Part shown: piece by piece, positions 9,056 through 17,230 of the stretch | Layout: every line of letters begins with the position of its first letter | How positions within the stretch are numbered: position 1 is the first letter of the stretch | Source: VRUE01 sp963703895 | GTDB lineage: Bacteria; Actinomycetota; Thermoleophilia; Solirubrobacterales; 70-9 | Assembly: GCA_963703895.1 (NCBI GenBank) | Contig: CAVPFX010000002.1 | Span: 930,001 to 994,000 of the forward strand | Direction of reading: 5' to 3' | DNA length: 64,000 bases | Program-made: the position numbers and the translations under genes | The notes under the pieces: generated by a model | Told to the model about the DNA's origin: nothing | Database searches by the model: none | What the model saw: the letters and a program-made list of their open reading frames with translations, nothing else

Positions 9056-10585
9056 ATGCCGGCCCCGCGCCAGTCCGAGGTTTCTCCGCTCCTGGTGCGC
9101 CGGCTTGACCTGACGGCCGATCCCGAGCGTGCCTTCGTCCATATATACGGAGACAGCGCCAACGCCTTCTGGCTGGACAGCAGCGCCGTGGGCAAGCGCG
9201 GGCGCTTTTCCTTCATCGGCGACGACAGCGGTCCGCTCGGGGGCTTGGTCACCTACGACGTCAATGCCGGTCGCCTGCGGGTTGAGGGCGGCGGGACGGT
9301 GGAGGAGCACCGGCAATCGGTCTTCGACTTCCTCGGCCGCAGCGGGGCCCTGCCGCGAAACGCCGCGGTGGGGCAGGCGATCGACGTTGGGTCGGGCCGC
9401 CGGATCGACCTCCCCTTCGACTTCGATTGCGGATTCGTCGGCTACCTCGGCTACGAGCTGAAGGCCGAGTGCGATGGCGCCGCCGCCCACCGCGCCCCAA
9501 CCCCCGACGCCGCCTTCGTCCTCGCCGACCGCCTGATCGCTTTCGATCACGAGGAACGTCACACCTACCTCCTCGCCCTCTCTGCTCCACCGCCCAAACT
9601 GCATCAACTTCTCCACCCAGCAGATAGAGAAGTTGATGCAGTTCGGCTGCGGGCCGAGGCGGAGGGTTGGATCGAGGAGACGGCGGGTCGTCTCGCGGCG
9701 CTGCCGGCACTTGCGGAGCCCCGACCCAATTCATCGCCTCCCGAGTTGACCCCGCGGCGCTCGCGCGAGCGCTACCGAGCGGACATCGACGCCTGCAAGC
9801 GCTACTTAACCGCCGGTCACAGCTACGAGATCTGCCTGACCAACACGCTCGAGGCCGAGTCCAGCACCGATCCGCTGGCTCTCTACCGGGGGTTGCGCCG
9901 CGCCAACCCCGCTCCCTTCTCCGCCTACTTACGTTTCGGCGACCTCGCTGTGCTCAGCTCGTCTCCGGAGCGCTTTCTCTCTGTCGACCGCGATGGATGC
10001 GCCGAAACGCGGCCGATCAAGGGCACGAGCCGGCGTGGCGCGACGGCCGCCGAGGATGCCCAGCTCGCCGCGGCTCTGAGTAGTGGCGAGAAGTCCCGGG
10101 CCGAGAACGTGACGATCGTCGACCTGATGCGCAACGACCTCGGCCGTGTTTGCGAGGTTGGCAGCGTCGAGGTGCCCGAGCTGATGCGGGTCGAGAGCTA
10201 CGAGACGGTGCATCAGCTCGTCTCCGGCGTGCGCGGTCGCTTGCGGCCGGAGTTCGGGCCGCTCGACGCTGTACGCGCTTGCTTTCCGCCCGGCTCGATG
10301 ACCGGAGCACCGAAACGGCGCACGATGGAGATCATCGACGAGCTCGAGGGCGCGGCGCGTGGGGTCTACTCCGGCGCGATCGGTTACTTCGGCACCGGCG
10401 GCGCCTGCGACCTCTCGGTGGCGATCCGCACGATCGTGATTGAGGCAGGCAAGACGACGATCGGCGCCGGCGGGGCCGTCGTAGTCGACTCCGATGCCGA
10501 CGACGAGCTCGAGGAGATGCTGCTCAAGGCTCGGGCGTCGGTCGCTGCGTTCGATTCTCGAACCTCGAAATTGGTCCGAACTTAA
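9056..10585 (+). CDS. pabB: Aminodeoxychorismate synthase component I with in-frame palindrome insertion
   Basis: Chorismate-binding enzyme that aminates chorismate for p-aminobenzoate. The motif TRPIKGTSRRG carries the lysine of aminodeoxychorismate synthases, where anthranilate synthases have PIAGT; the downstream core SRAENVTIVDLMRNDLGRV, PPGSMTGAPK and GVYSGAIGYF is intact. I prefer the ATG at 9056; a further ATG at 9026 would overlap pabC's start. Odd: between the N-terminal domain and the core (about residues 181-197) lies a 17-codon palindromic repeat encoding KLHQLLHPADREVDAVR, a sequence that recurs elsewhere in the window outside this gene. The frame is preserved, so the protein is probably functional. 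Confidence 0.9.
   Translation: MPAPRQSEVSPLLVRRLDLTADPERAFVHIYGDSANAFWLDSSAVGKRGRFSFIGDDSGPLGGLVTYDVNAGRLRVEGGGTVEEHRQSVFDFLGRSGALPRNAAVGQAIDVGSGRRIDLPFDFDCGFVGYLGYELKAECDGAAAHRAPTPDAAFVLADRLIAFDHEERHTYLLALSAPPPKLHQLLHPADREVDAVRLRAEAEGWIEETAGRLAALPALAEPRPNSSPPELTPRRSRERYRADIDACKRYLTAGHSYEICLTNTLEAESSTDPLALYRGLRRANPAPFSAYLRFGDLAVLSSSPERFLSVDRDGCAETRPIKGTSRRGATAAEDAQLAAALSSGEKSRAENVTIVDLMRNDLGRVCEVGSVEVPELMRVESYETVHQLVSGVRGRLRPEFGPLDAVRACFPPGSMTGAPKRRTMEIIDELEGAARGVYSGAIGYFGTGGACDLSVAIRTIVIEAGKTTIGAGGAVVVDSDADDELEEMLLKARASVAAFDSRTSKLVRT
9596..9646 (+). repeat. 51-nt palindromic element, copy 1 (inside pabB)
   Basis: Arms AACTGCATCAACTTCTC (9597-9613) and its exact reverse complement (9627-9643) flank the 13-nt loop CACCCAGCAGATA. 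It reads through in frame as 17 codons of pabB. The outermost pair differs from the other copies (AAA instead of GAA), consistent with drift under coding constraint. Confidence 0.95.
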
Positions 10586-10722
10586 GCCGTTTTCCGATAG
10601 TTGGACAAATGTCTGACTGAAGAAGTAGAGCACTCGAACGTTCTGTCCGGTGATGTGACCCCGGAGCGCCTTCGAGTGGGCGTCTATCCCGAGGGTCCCT
10701 ACCAGCAAGGAGATTCACCGGA

Positions 10723-12591
10723 ATGACTGCTCAATCGATCCCACTCCCTCGCTTGCGTCACCTGGCTCTTGGCCTCGCGACGTGCCTGGTCTTCGCAGGC
10801 ATGTCGTTGATGTCAACGTCCGCGCAGGCTGCACAGACCACTTCCTTCAACACGCTCAACCTCTGCATCAAGCGCAGCGGCGAGGGCAAGGGCACGGTTC
10901 GCCTGATCTCGGCGAAAGCCCGCTGCAACGCAAGCGAGCGTGGCACCACGTTCCTGACCAGCATCGGCAAACAGGGCGTACTGGGTGCCGAAGCCGAAAG
11001 CGGTGTCACCGGTGCGACCGGTGCCACAGGCGCAGTTGGCCCCCAGGGTCCCGCTGGCCCCCAGGGCGAGAAAGGCCCGATCGGCGAGCCGGGACCGACG
11101 GGCGAGAAGGGCCCGATTGGCGACAAGGGCCCCGCTGGCGACAAGGGCCTGACCGGCGACAAGGGCCCCCAGGGCGAGCAAGGCCCCGTGGGCGACAAGG
11201 GTCCTGTCGGACAGCAGGGCCCCGTCGGACAGCAGGGCCCCGTCGGCGAGAAGGGTCCCCAGGGCGATCCCGGGAACAAGGGCCCCGTCGGGGACAAAGG
11301 TCCCCAGGGTGAGAAAGGTCCCGTAGGCGAGAAAGGCCTCCAGGGCGAGCAAGGTGAGAAGGGCGCTCCCGGCGAGCAGGGTCCGACCGGGGACAAGGGT
11401 CCCCAGGGCGAGGACGGTGACAAGGGTCCGATCGGTGATCAGGGCGCAAAAGGTCCTGATGGCGACAAGGGTCTTCAGGGCGAGCAAGGCTCCGTGGGCG
11501 AGAAAGGCCCGCAGGGCGACCCGGGTGAGAAGGGTGCTCCTGGCGAGCAGGGCCCGATCGGCGAGAAGGGCTCGCAGGGTGAGCCCGGCGACAAGGGCGC
11601 GATCGGTGATCAGGGCGCAAAAGGTCCTGATGGGGACAAGGGTCCCCAGGGCGACCCGGGTGAGAAGGGCGCTCCCGGCGAGCAGGGTCCGACCGGGGAC
11701 AAGGGTCCCCAGGGCGATCCCGGCAACAAAGGTCTCCAGGGCGAGCAAGGCCCCGTAGGTGAGAAGGGTGCTCCCGGCGAGCAGGGCCCGGTAGGCGAGA
11801 AAGGCCCGAATGGCGATCAGGGCGCAAAGGGTCCTGACGGCGAGAAAGGCCCGAACGGTGAGCAAGGCCCCGTGGGCGAGAAAGGCCCGCAGGGCGAGTC
11901 GGGTGACAAGGGTCCCCAGGGCGACCCGGGTGAGACGGGTGCTCCCGGCGAGCAGGGTCCGATCGGCGACAAGGGTTCCCAGGGTGAGGCCGGCGACAAG
12001 GGTCTGACTGGTGAGCAAGGCCCCGTTGGCGAGAAAGGCCCGACCGGGGACAAGGGTCCCCAGGGTGACGCTGGCGAGAAGGGTGCGACCGGCAACAAGG
12101 GTCCCGAAGGAGACAAGGGCCTCACGGGTGACAAGGGTCTGACCGGCGACAAGGGTCCAACGGGTGACAAAGGGCCGACTGGGTCAGCCGCTGCCCGTGA
12201 GATCCGCGGAGGTGGCACCAGCTCCTCCCTAGCCAACAACATGGGCAACCGGTTCCTCGGTCCCTCGGTCGACCTGAGCACTGCCCCAGAGGTAGCGATT
12301 CAGGAAGTGCTGCCGACAGGTGGGAAAGTCAGCAACCTGCGGGTCTACTTGACCGCCGCTCCCAGCGGCAGCACCGACAGCTACACGTTTACCGTGCGCA
12401 GGGATCCGGCGGGTGTCGCTGGCCCCGTCAGCACTGGCATCACCTGCACGATCTCCGGCAGTGGCACGAGCTGCGAAGACAAAGTCAACTCGCAGACGTT
12501 CTCCGCCGGGGATGCGATCTCAGTTCTCGCAACCGAGAACAACACCCCCGATTCCAGTTCAGCGTTCTTCCGCCTCGACTACCAGCCGTAG
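10723..12591 (+). CDS. Secreted collagen-like protein
   Basis: A 622-residue protein with an N-terminal signal peptide (HLALGLATCLVFAGMSLM, cleavage near AQAA), a ~45-residue Cys-containing domain, about 130 uninterrupted Gly-X-Y triplets (residues ~95-488) and a ~130-residue beta-rich C-terminal domain with a Cys pair (GITCTISGSGTSCED). The triplets are dominated by GDKGPxG, GEQGP and GEKG, i.e. Pro in second position with charged Lys/Glu/Asp, as in bacterial collagens that trimerise without hydroxyproline. AGCAAGGAG precedes the ATG. Probably an extracellular stalk or adhesin with the C-terminal domain acting as trimeriser or head; that part is inference. Confidence 0.92.
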   Translation: MTAQSIPLPRLRHLALGLATCLVFAGMSLMSTSAQAAQTTSFNTLNLCIKRSGEGKGTVRLISAKARCNASERGTTFLTSIGKQGVLGAEAESGVTGATGATGAVGPQGPAGPQGEKGPIGEPGPTGEKGPIGDKGPAGDKGLTGDKGPQGEQGPVGDKGPVGQQGPVGQQGPVGEKGPQGDPGNKGPVGDKGPQGEKGPVGEKGLQGEQGEKGAPGEQGPTGDKGPQGEDGDKGPIGDQGAKGPDGDKGLQGEQGSVGEKGPQGDPGEKGAPGEQGPIGEKGSQGEPGDKGAIGDQGAKGPDGDKGPQGDPGEKGAPGEQGPTGDKGPQGDPGNKGLQGEQGPVGEKGAPGEQGPVGEKGPNGDQGAKGPDGEKGPNGEQGPVGEKGPQGESGDKGPQGDPGETGAPGEQGPIGDKGSQGEAGDKGLTGEQGPVGEKGPTGDKGPQGDAGEKGATGNKGPEGDKGLTGDKGLTGDKGPTGDKGPTGSAAAREIRGGGTSSSLANNMGNRFLGPSVDLSTAPEVAIQEVLPTGGKVSNLRVYLTAAPSGSTDSYTFTVRRDPAGVAGPVSTGITCTISGSGTSCEDKVNSQTFSAGDAISVLATENNTPDSSSAFFRLDYQP

Positions 12592-12614
12592 CCGAGCCGG
12601 ACATCGCCGTTGTG

Positions 12615-12644
12615 CCGCCGCCCGTCCTCTTGGATGGGCGGCGG
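12615..12644 (+). terminator. Hairpin after the collagen-like gene
   Basis: A 13-bp GC-rich stem with one G-U-type mismatch (CCGCCGCCCGTCC at 12615-12627, GGATGGGCGGCGG at 12632-12644) and a TCTT loop, followed by TGTTTC. It begins 23 nt after the stop codon and lies between convergent genes, so it may terminate both. Confidence 0.65.
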
Positions 12645-12662
12645 TGTTTCGGCGGATAGACC

Positions 12663-13184
12663 TCAGTCGACCGTGACTATCTGGCCCGAGTTGACGAGTC
12701 TCAGCGCTCGCTCGAAGTTCGGGTCGTAGACCTCGACCTCGACCGAAGAGCCCGGGTAGGCGAGGTAGACGCTGCGGGGGTCTTCGCGATTGAAGTAGAC
12801 GGTTGCGCTACCAGGAGCGTGCCCGATCGTTCCCCCCGATCGCTTGCTCTGACGACGTAGGACGGCCACCGCATTCGGCTGCACGTAGGTGCTGACGGTG
12901 AGAAAGTCGGCTCGCTCGTCGCCCGCTTTGGCATCTCCGGTCAGGTATCGCACGTAGGTGCGTTCCCTGTCGGGCTGGCTCAACTCCAGCGCTGTCCCTT
13001 CCTGCTCGCCGGCCCAGTAGATGGGTGTCGCTCCCTCTGTCGAAGCTTCCCGCAGGGAGTCCGTGCTGACGACCCCAGCTGCACCCGAGCCCGCCTGTCG
13101 GTCGGACTCCGAGTCCGATCCGCTGCAGCCCGGCAGCAGCGCGAGCACCAGCGTCATCGCGGCGATGATCGCAGCGCGGGTCAC
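12663..13184 (-). CDS. Hypothetical lipoprotein
   Basis: A 173-residue protein with a lipoprotein signal: hydrophobic IIAAMTLVLALL followed by the lipobox LLPGC, then a Ser/Asp-rich spacer. The rest (ATPIYWAGEQEGTALELS, TYVRYLTGDA, AVAVLRRQSKRSG) resembles small secreted actinobacterial proteins of unknown function. The GTG start at 13184 overlaps the stop of the upstream CAP-domain gene as GTGA, which fixes the start and implies an operon. Expected to be anchored on the outer face of the membrane. Confidence 0.7.
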   Translation of the reverse strand: MTRAAIIAAMTLVLALLPGCSGSDSESDRQAGSGAAGVVSTDSLREASTEGATPIYWAGEQEGTALELSQPDRERTYVRYLTGDAKAGDERADFLTVSTYVQPNAVAVLRRQSKRSGGTIGHAPGSATVYFNREDPRSVYLAYPGSSVEVEVYDPNFERALRLVNSGQIVTVD

Positions 13185-13732
13185 GAGGATGCTCCACAGT
13201 GGGAGCCGAAATGGGCGGTCCACACGACCGTGTTGGCCTGCCCCTCGAGCTCACCCAGCTGACGGCTCAGGCCCAGCGCTTCGTAGTCGCCGAGGATGTT
13301 TCGGCGATGCTCCGGTGATCTCATCCAAGCCCGGAAGATCGAGCGTACGGTGCCGAGGGCACCGACTCCCCAGGCGAGGTTCTCGCCCACGTGCCAGCAG
13401 GGCTCAGACATGTAGCCGGCTTCGCGCATCCAGTAGGTGAAGTCCCGGTCGCAGGCGGTGTGACTGAAGCTGTCGCAGCGGAGGACATCCGTCCCCTTGT
13501 CCAAGGAGGAGAGGTCGAGTTGGGGCGAGTCGGCGAGCGCACCCAGGCCGACGCGGGCGCGGGCGAAGTCGGTAAGGCAGCGCATCGCCTGCTCTTGGGC
13601 GGCGGGCGAGGCGGCGTTCGTCTGGTTCGGGCAGGCCCCAACAGGGGCGATCAGCGCTGCGCTCGCGCTCGGCGCGGCTAGCAAGAGGAGCGCCAACGCG
13701 GTCGCGAGCGGATAAGCGAGCTTGGAAGCCAT
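13181..13732 (-). CDS. Secreted CAP/SCP-like domain protein
   Basis: A 183-residue secreted protein. The signal peptide (YPLATALALLLLAAPSASAA) leads into a CAP-like domain: QEQAMRCLTDFARARVGL, DSFSHTACDRDF (His of the CAP pocket), VGENLAWGVG (Glu-Asn) and AWMRSPEHRRNILGDYEALG, with a C-terminal VWTAHFGSHC. Several cysteines suggest disulfides. The ATG at 13732 has AGGA close upstream; a longer start at 13759 has no signal-like lead. It is translationally coupled to the downstream lipoprotein. Substrate or ligand is unknown for most bacterial CAP proteins. Confidence 0.8.
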   Translation of the reverse strand: MASKLAYPLATALALLLLAAPSASAALIAPVGACPNQTNAASPAAQEQAMRCLTDFARARVGLGALADSPQLDLSSLDKGTDVLRCDSFSHTACDRDFTYWMREAGYMSEPCWHVGENLAWGVGALGTVRSIFRAWMRSPEHRRNILGDYEALGLSRQLGELEGQANTVVWTAHFGSHCGASS

Positions 13733-13897
13733 CGTGTCCTTCTCGTCAGATCTCGCCACAAGAGGAGATCGAGATCTGACGAGCCTGGACGGTTGTACTA
13801 GCTGCCGCGGTCGGCCTCGTCACGGACCTGCCGCGGTCCCGCGGCGCGGCGCCGATATCCTTCCGCTCCCGCCCTCACCCGACCCGAGCTAGGAGCC

Positions 13898-15112
13898 ATG
13901 GCCGTAGACACCGCCGCCTTCCGTGAGCAGACCGACGAGCAGCAGGCGATCACCGAAATGGTGCGCCAGTTCGCCGACGAGAAGATCATCCCCAACGCCG
14001 AGCACTACGACCACGAGGACTCCTACCCGGAGCCGATCGTCGAGGAAATGAAGGAGCTCGGTCTCTTCGGGGTGACGATTCCCGAAGAGTACGGCGGCAT
14101 GGGCCTCGATCTGACCACCTACGCGATGATCGTCGAAGAGCTCTCGCGCGGCTGGATCTCGATCTCCGGCGTCGTCAACACCCACTTCATCGGCTCCTAC
14201 CTCTTGATGAAGTTCGGCACCGACGAGCAGAAGGAGTACTTCCTGCCGAAGATGGCGACCGGTGAGATCCGCGCCGCTTTCTCGCTTTCCGAGCCTGAGG
14301 TCGGCTCCGACGTGCAGGGCATCAAGTCGACCGCCAAGAAGGGCGAGGACGGCAACTGGGAGCTCAACGGCCAGAAGATGTGGGTCACCAACGGCCTCGG
14401 CTCCAGCGTCGTCTTCGTCTTGATGAAGACCGACCCCAAGGCCGAACCCGCCTACAAGGGGATGACCTGCTTCATCACCGAGAAGAAGCCCTGGGAGGAA
14501 ATCGGCGAGGGCGACTTCAAGGGCCTCAACGTGCCGCCCAAGATCAAGAAGATGGGCTACAAGGGCGTCGAGTCGACCGAGCTCGTCTACGACGGCTACC
14601 GCTGCCCGCCCGAGCGTGTGCTCGGCGGCGAGGACGCGGGGGTCGGCGAGGGCTTCATCCAGATGATGGACGCGCTCGAGGTCGGCCGCGTCAACGTTGC
14701 CGCCCGCGGCGTCGGCATCGCCCAGCGGGCGCTCGAGCTCGCCCTGCGCTACAGCCAGGAGCGCAAGACCTTCGGCAAGCCGATCGCCCAGCACCAGGCG
14801 ATCCAGTTCAAGCTCGCCGACATGGCGACCAAGATCGAGGCCGCCCGCCTCGTCACCCGCAAGGCGGCGCGGATGAAGGACGCCGGCGTGCGCTCCGACC
14901 TCGAGGCCGGCATGGCCAAGCTGCTCGCCTCGGAGACCGGCAAGGAGTGCGTCGAGGAGTGCTTCCGCATCCACGGCGGCTACGGCTACTCGAAGGAGTA
15001 CGAGATCGAGCGCCTCTATCGCGACGCGCCGCTGCTGCTGATCGGCGAGGGCACCTCGGAGATCCAGCGCATGGTGATCGGCAAGAAGCTCTTGCAGAGG
15101 CACAAGATCTAG
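13898..15112 (+). CDS. Acyl-CoA dehydrogenase, candidate methylsuccinyl-CoA dehydrogenase
   Basis: A 404-residue FAD-dependent acyl-CoA dehydrogenase with the family landmarks PEEYGGMGLD, AAFSLSEPEVGSDVQGI, MWVTNGL, RKTFGKPIAQHQAIQFKLADMA, IHGGYGYSKEYEIERLYRDA and the catalytic-region IGEGTSEIQRMVI. AGGAG lies just before the ATG. Followed 19 nt later by an SCP2-like gene and then a MaoC hydratase, it probably oxidises a branched acyl-CoA; methylsuccinyl-CoA is inferred from the Ccr/Ecm/Mch/Mcl genes nearby. Generic short-chain acyl-CoA dehydrogenase activity cannot be ruled out from sequence alone. Confidence 0.88.
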   Translation: MAVDTAAFREQTDEQQAITEMVRQFADEKIIPNAEHYDHEDSYPEPIVEEMKELGLFGVTIPEEYGGMGLDLTTYAMIVEELSRGWISISGVVNTHFIGSYLLMKFGTDEQKEYFLPKMATGEIRAAFSLSEPEVGSDVQGIKSTAKKGEDGNWELNGQKMWVTNGLGSSVVFVLMKTDPKAEPAYKGMTCFITEKKPWEEIGEGDFKGLNVPPKIKKMGYKGVESTELVYDGYRCPPERVLGGEDAGVGEGFIQMMDALEVGRVNVAARGVGIAQRALELALRYSQERKTFGKPIAQHQAIQFKLADMATKIEAARLVTRKAARMKDAGVRSDLEAGMAKLLASETGKECVEECFRIHGGYGYSKEYEIERLYRDAPLLLIGEGTSEIQRMVIGKKLLQRHKI

Positions 15113-15131
15113 ATGGAGAGCCGCTAAGCGC

Positions 15132-15494
15132 ATGGCATCGACCCCGGACCTGATCAAACTCGCCGTCGAGCGGTTCCAGGCCGAGGTCCCGGCGCTGCAG
15201 AAGCTGAAACTGGTCTTCGGCCTCGAACTGAAGGCCAAACACGACATCCAGCTCTACCGGGTCGAGGTCCCCGGCCCGGTGATCAAGAAGGACCTCTCGC
15301 AGGACGAGCGGGTGCTGGTCCAGATCGACCGCCCCCAGTTCAACGAGCTGGCCGAGAACGGCACCGCGAAGAGCTACCGCAAGGCGTATGAGACCGGCCA
15401 CATCAAGGCCACCGGCGACTCCAACGTGAAGAAGCTGATTGCCCAGGTAGTAGAACGCCACGAGGAACGCGCCCGGCTCAAAAAGGCCCACTGA
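15132..15494 (+). CDS. SCP2-like sterol-carrier domain protein
   Basis: A 120-residue single-domain protein with the pattern of SCP2-type lipid carriers: VFGLELKAKHDIQLYRVEV, a central VLVQIDRPQFNELAENG and the GHIKATGDSNVKKLIAQVV helix that closes the hydrophobic tunnel. No signal peptide. It sits between the acyl-CoA dehydrogenase and the MaoC hydratase on the same strand and probably belongs to that operon, perhaps presenting acyl-CoA substrates. The family call rests on overall pattern rather than a unique motif. Confidence 0.6.
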   Translation: MASTPDLIKLAVERFQAEVPALQKLKLVFGLELKAKHDIQLYRVEVPGPVIKKDLSQDERVLVQIDRPQFNELAENGTAKSYRKAYETGHIKATGDSNVKKLIAQVVERHEERARLKKAH

Positions 15495-15566
15495 GCGCGC
15501 CACCCCGAAGCGCGGCGCGCGGATAGCATCCCGCGCCGTCCAAACCTCAAGGAGATCCAGGAGAAG

Positions 15567-16112
15567 ATGAGCGAGCAGAGCTACCAGCTGTCCACCGACC
15601 AGGCCGAGCGCGAGGCGTCCGGCGCGCACGCCTACGGCCGCTACCTCGAGGAGTTCGAGGTCGGCGCCGTCTACAAGCACTGGCCGGCCAAGACGGTGAC
15701 CGAGTCGGACGACCACCTCTTCTGCCTGATCACGATGAACCACCACCCGCTGCACCTCAACGATGTCTACGCGGCGGGCTCCCAGCAGGGCAAAAACGTC
15801 GTCGTCGGCCCGCTCGTCTACTCGCTCGCCCTCGGCATGTCGGTCTCCGACGTCTCCGGCAAGGCGATCGCCAACCTGGCGACCGAAGAACTCAGTCACC
15901 CCAACCCGGTTTTTCACGGCGACACCCTCTTCTGCGAGACCGAGGTGCTCGAGGCGAAGCCCTCGAAATCGAAGCCCGACCGCGGTGTGGTCAAGGTCCA
16001 CACCCGTGTGCTCAACCAGGACGGCGTCCTGGTCGCCGAGTTCAAGCGCCTGGTGCTGGTACCGCGCAAGAACCCCGGCGAGGCTCCGGCTCCCGAGAGC
16101 ACCGTCGAGTAG
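15567..16112 (+). CDS. MaoC-like hot-dog hydratase, candidate mesaconyl-CoA hydratase
   Basis: A 181-residue single hot-dog hydratase. The MaoC hydratase-2 region is visible as FCLITMNHHPLHLNDVYAA (Asp/His equivalents), followed by GKNVVVGPLVYSLALGMSV and the VFHGDTLFCETEVLEAKPSK strand pattern. It would hydrate mesaconyl-CoA to beta-methylmalyl-CoA in the ethylmalonyl-CoA route. Single-domain MaoC proteins next to a ~400-residue acyl-CoA dehydrogenase are typical of actinobacterial versions of this pathway; proteobacterial Mch is about twice as long. AAGGAG precedes the ATG by about 12 nt. Terminated by a perfect hairpin directly at the stop codon. Confidence 0.78.
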   Translation: MSEQSYQLSTDQAEREASGAHAYGRYLEEFEVGAVYKHWPAKTVTESDDHLFCLITMNHHPLHLNDVYAAGSQQGKNVVVGPLVYSLALGMSVSDVSGKAIANLATEELSHPNPVFHGDTLFCETEVLEAKPSKSKPDRGVVKVHTRVLNQDGVLVAEFKRLVLVPRKNPGEAPAPESTVE

Positions 16113-16142
16113 CCGAATCCGCGCTTCCGCGCGGATTCGGCT
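16111..16142 (+). terminator. 14-bp perfect hairpin at the MaoC stop codon
   Basis: The stem AGCCGAATCCGCGC / GCGCGGATTCGGCT with a TTCC loop begins inside the TAG stop codon. There is no U-tract, so it is terminator-like or an mRNA 3'-end stabiliser. Confidence 0.65.
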
Positions 16143-16229
16143 GCATAGTTCTGCGCTTACGCGCGCCACTCACGCGCCCAGGTCCATCAGGGTCGGCCAA
16201 TGTCCGCCGGCCTCGCACACCCTTATTCC

Positions 16230-16280
16230 GAACTGCATCAACTTCTCTATCTGCTGGGTGGAGAAATTGATGCAGTTCGG
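16230..16280 (-). repeat. 51-nt palindromic element, copy 2 (left of AbiEi-DUF559 gene)
   Basis: Arms as in copy 1 with one mismatch in the right arm (GAGAAATTG), and a loop TATCTGCTGGGTG that is the reverse complement of copy 1's loop, so the element is inserted in the opposite orientation. It ends 5 nt before the start of the following gene. Confidence 0.95.
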
Positions 16281-16285
16281 AGTGG

Positions 16286-17230
16286 GTGGGGACGCCTGTG
16301 AGGAATCGCACGGCAACCACCGCGATTCGGCAACTTGCGGAGAAGCAGCATGGCGTTGTTGCTCATCGGCAGGTGCTGGAGCTCGGTGAGGGCAAGGGGC
16401 TTGCGCTGCGCCGACGTGAGGGAGGGTTGCTGATTCCGCTCCATCGTGGCGTCTATGCCCTTGGCCATCAGCGCTTGACGAGAGAGGGGAGGTGGATGGC
16501 CGCGGTTCTCGCCGGCGGTCCCGGCGCGGTTCTCTCGCATTTCAGTGGGGGACACCTATGGAACTTGTGTGGTTCGCGCGGACCGGTGGAGGTGCTTCGG
16601 AAGGCGGGTGGAGTCAAAGACGAGGGACACCGCGGTGTGTGGCTGCACCAAACGCGGAGGTTGGAGCCGTTTGAAGTTACGGTCGAGAAGGGAATTCCCG
16701 TCGCCACTATCGAGCGCGTGTTGCTTGACCTGGCAGCACGGACGGACTTGAAACGGCTGGAGCGCATCTTTGTCCAGGCGTACAAGACCGACCGTCTCTC
16801 ATGGCCAAGATTGGGTCGGGTTCTCGAGCGTGGACGTGGCCGCAAGGGCATCGGGAAGTTGCGTCGTATTGCTCAGGAAGTTGATCCACAGGCACTGGAG
16901 ACAAGATCCGTCACCGAGGTCGACTTTCTCGCGCTATGCCGCGAAGCAAATCTCTCGACTCCATCGGTCAACGTCCTGGTCGAGGATCACCTCGTCGACT
17001 TCCTCTGGCCCGCCCAGAAGGTTGTCGTCGAAACCGATAGCTGGAGCCATCACCGCGATCGCCCCAGCTTCGAGCGCGACCACCAGACCGATGTCGACCT
17101 CATCGCCGCCGGCTACGAGGTTCACCGCACGACCTACAAGATGCTCGAGCGCAACCCGGCACCCTTCCTCAGCAACGTTCGCCGTGCTCTCCATGCCCGA
17201 ACTGCATCAACTTCTCCACCCAGCAGATAG
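16286..17230 (+). CDS. AbiEi-like winged-helix plus DUF559/Vsr-like nuclease-domain protein
   Basis: A 314-residue protein. Residues about 10-60 (IRQLAEKQHGVVAHRQVLEL, PLHRGVYALG) match the N-terminal winged-helix domain of AbiEi-type antitoxins; residues about 225-300 contain LVDFLWPAQKVVVETDS, fitting the D-x(n)-ExD pattern of the DUF559/Vsr-like PD-(D/E)XK nuclease fold, then HHRDRPSFERDHQTDVDL. No AbiEii toxin gene is adjacent. GTG starts are possible at 16286 and 16298. The gene is bracketed by inverted copies of the 51-nt palindrome; its last 11 residues and its stop codon come from the right-hand copy. Related orphan genes are common in actinobacteria; function unknown. Confidence 0.8.
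   Translation: MGTPVRNRTATTAIRQLAEKQHGVVAHRQVLELGEGKGLALRRREGGLLIPLHRGVYALGHQRLTREGRWMAAVLAGGPGAVLSHFSGGHLWNLCGSRGPVEVLRKAGGVKDEGHRGVWLHQTRRLEPFEVTVEKGIPVATIERVLLDLAARTDLKRLERIFVQAYKTDRLSWPRLGRVLERGRGRKGIGKLRRIAQEVDPQALETRSVTEVDFLALCREANLSTPSVNVLVEDHLVDFLWPAQKVVVETDSWSHHRDRPSFERDHQTDVDLIAAGYEVHRTTYKMLERNPAPFLSNVRRALHARTASTSPPSR

Noticed and set aside
10813..12018. Long open frames antisense to the collagen-like gene
   Set aside because: They are mirror images of the Gly-X-Y codon periodicity, with no start signal and no sensible protein; the sense strand has signal peptide, ribosome-binding site and terminator.
13889..15247. A 450-codon open frame antisense to the acyl-CoA dehydrogenase
   Set aside because: Typical GC-rich shadow: high Leu/Ala/Asp/Arg content, no family pattern, and it crosses two real genes.
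16111..16142. Hairpin after maoC as a further copy of the 51-nt element
   Set aside because: Arm sequence and loop length differ entirely; it starts in the stop codon and is better explained as a terminator.
16286..17230. A toxin partner (AbiEii) for the AbiEi-like gene
   Set aside because: No nucleotidyltransferase-like gene lies on either side; the protein instead carries its own DUF559 nuclease-like domain.
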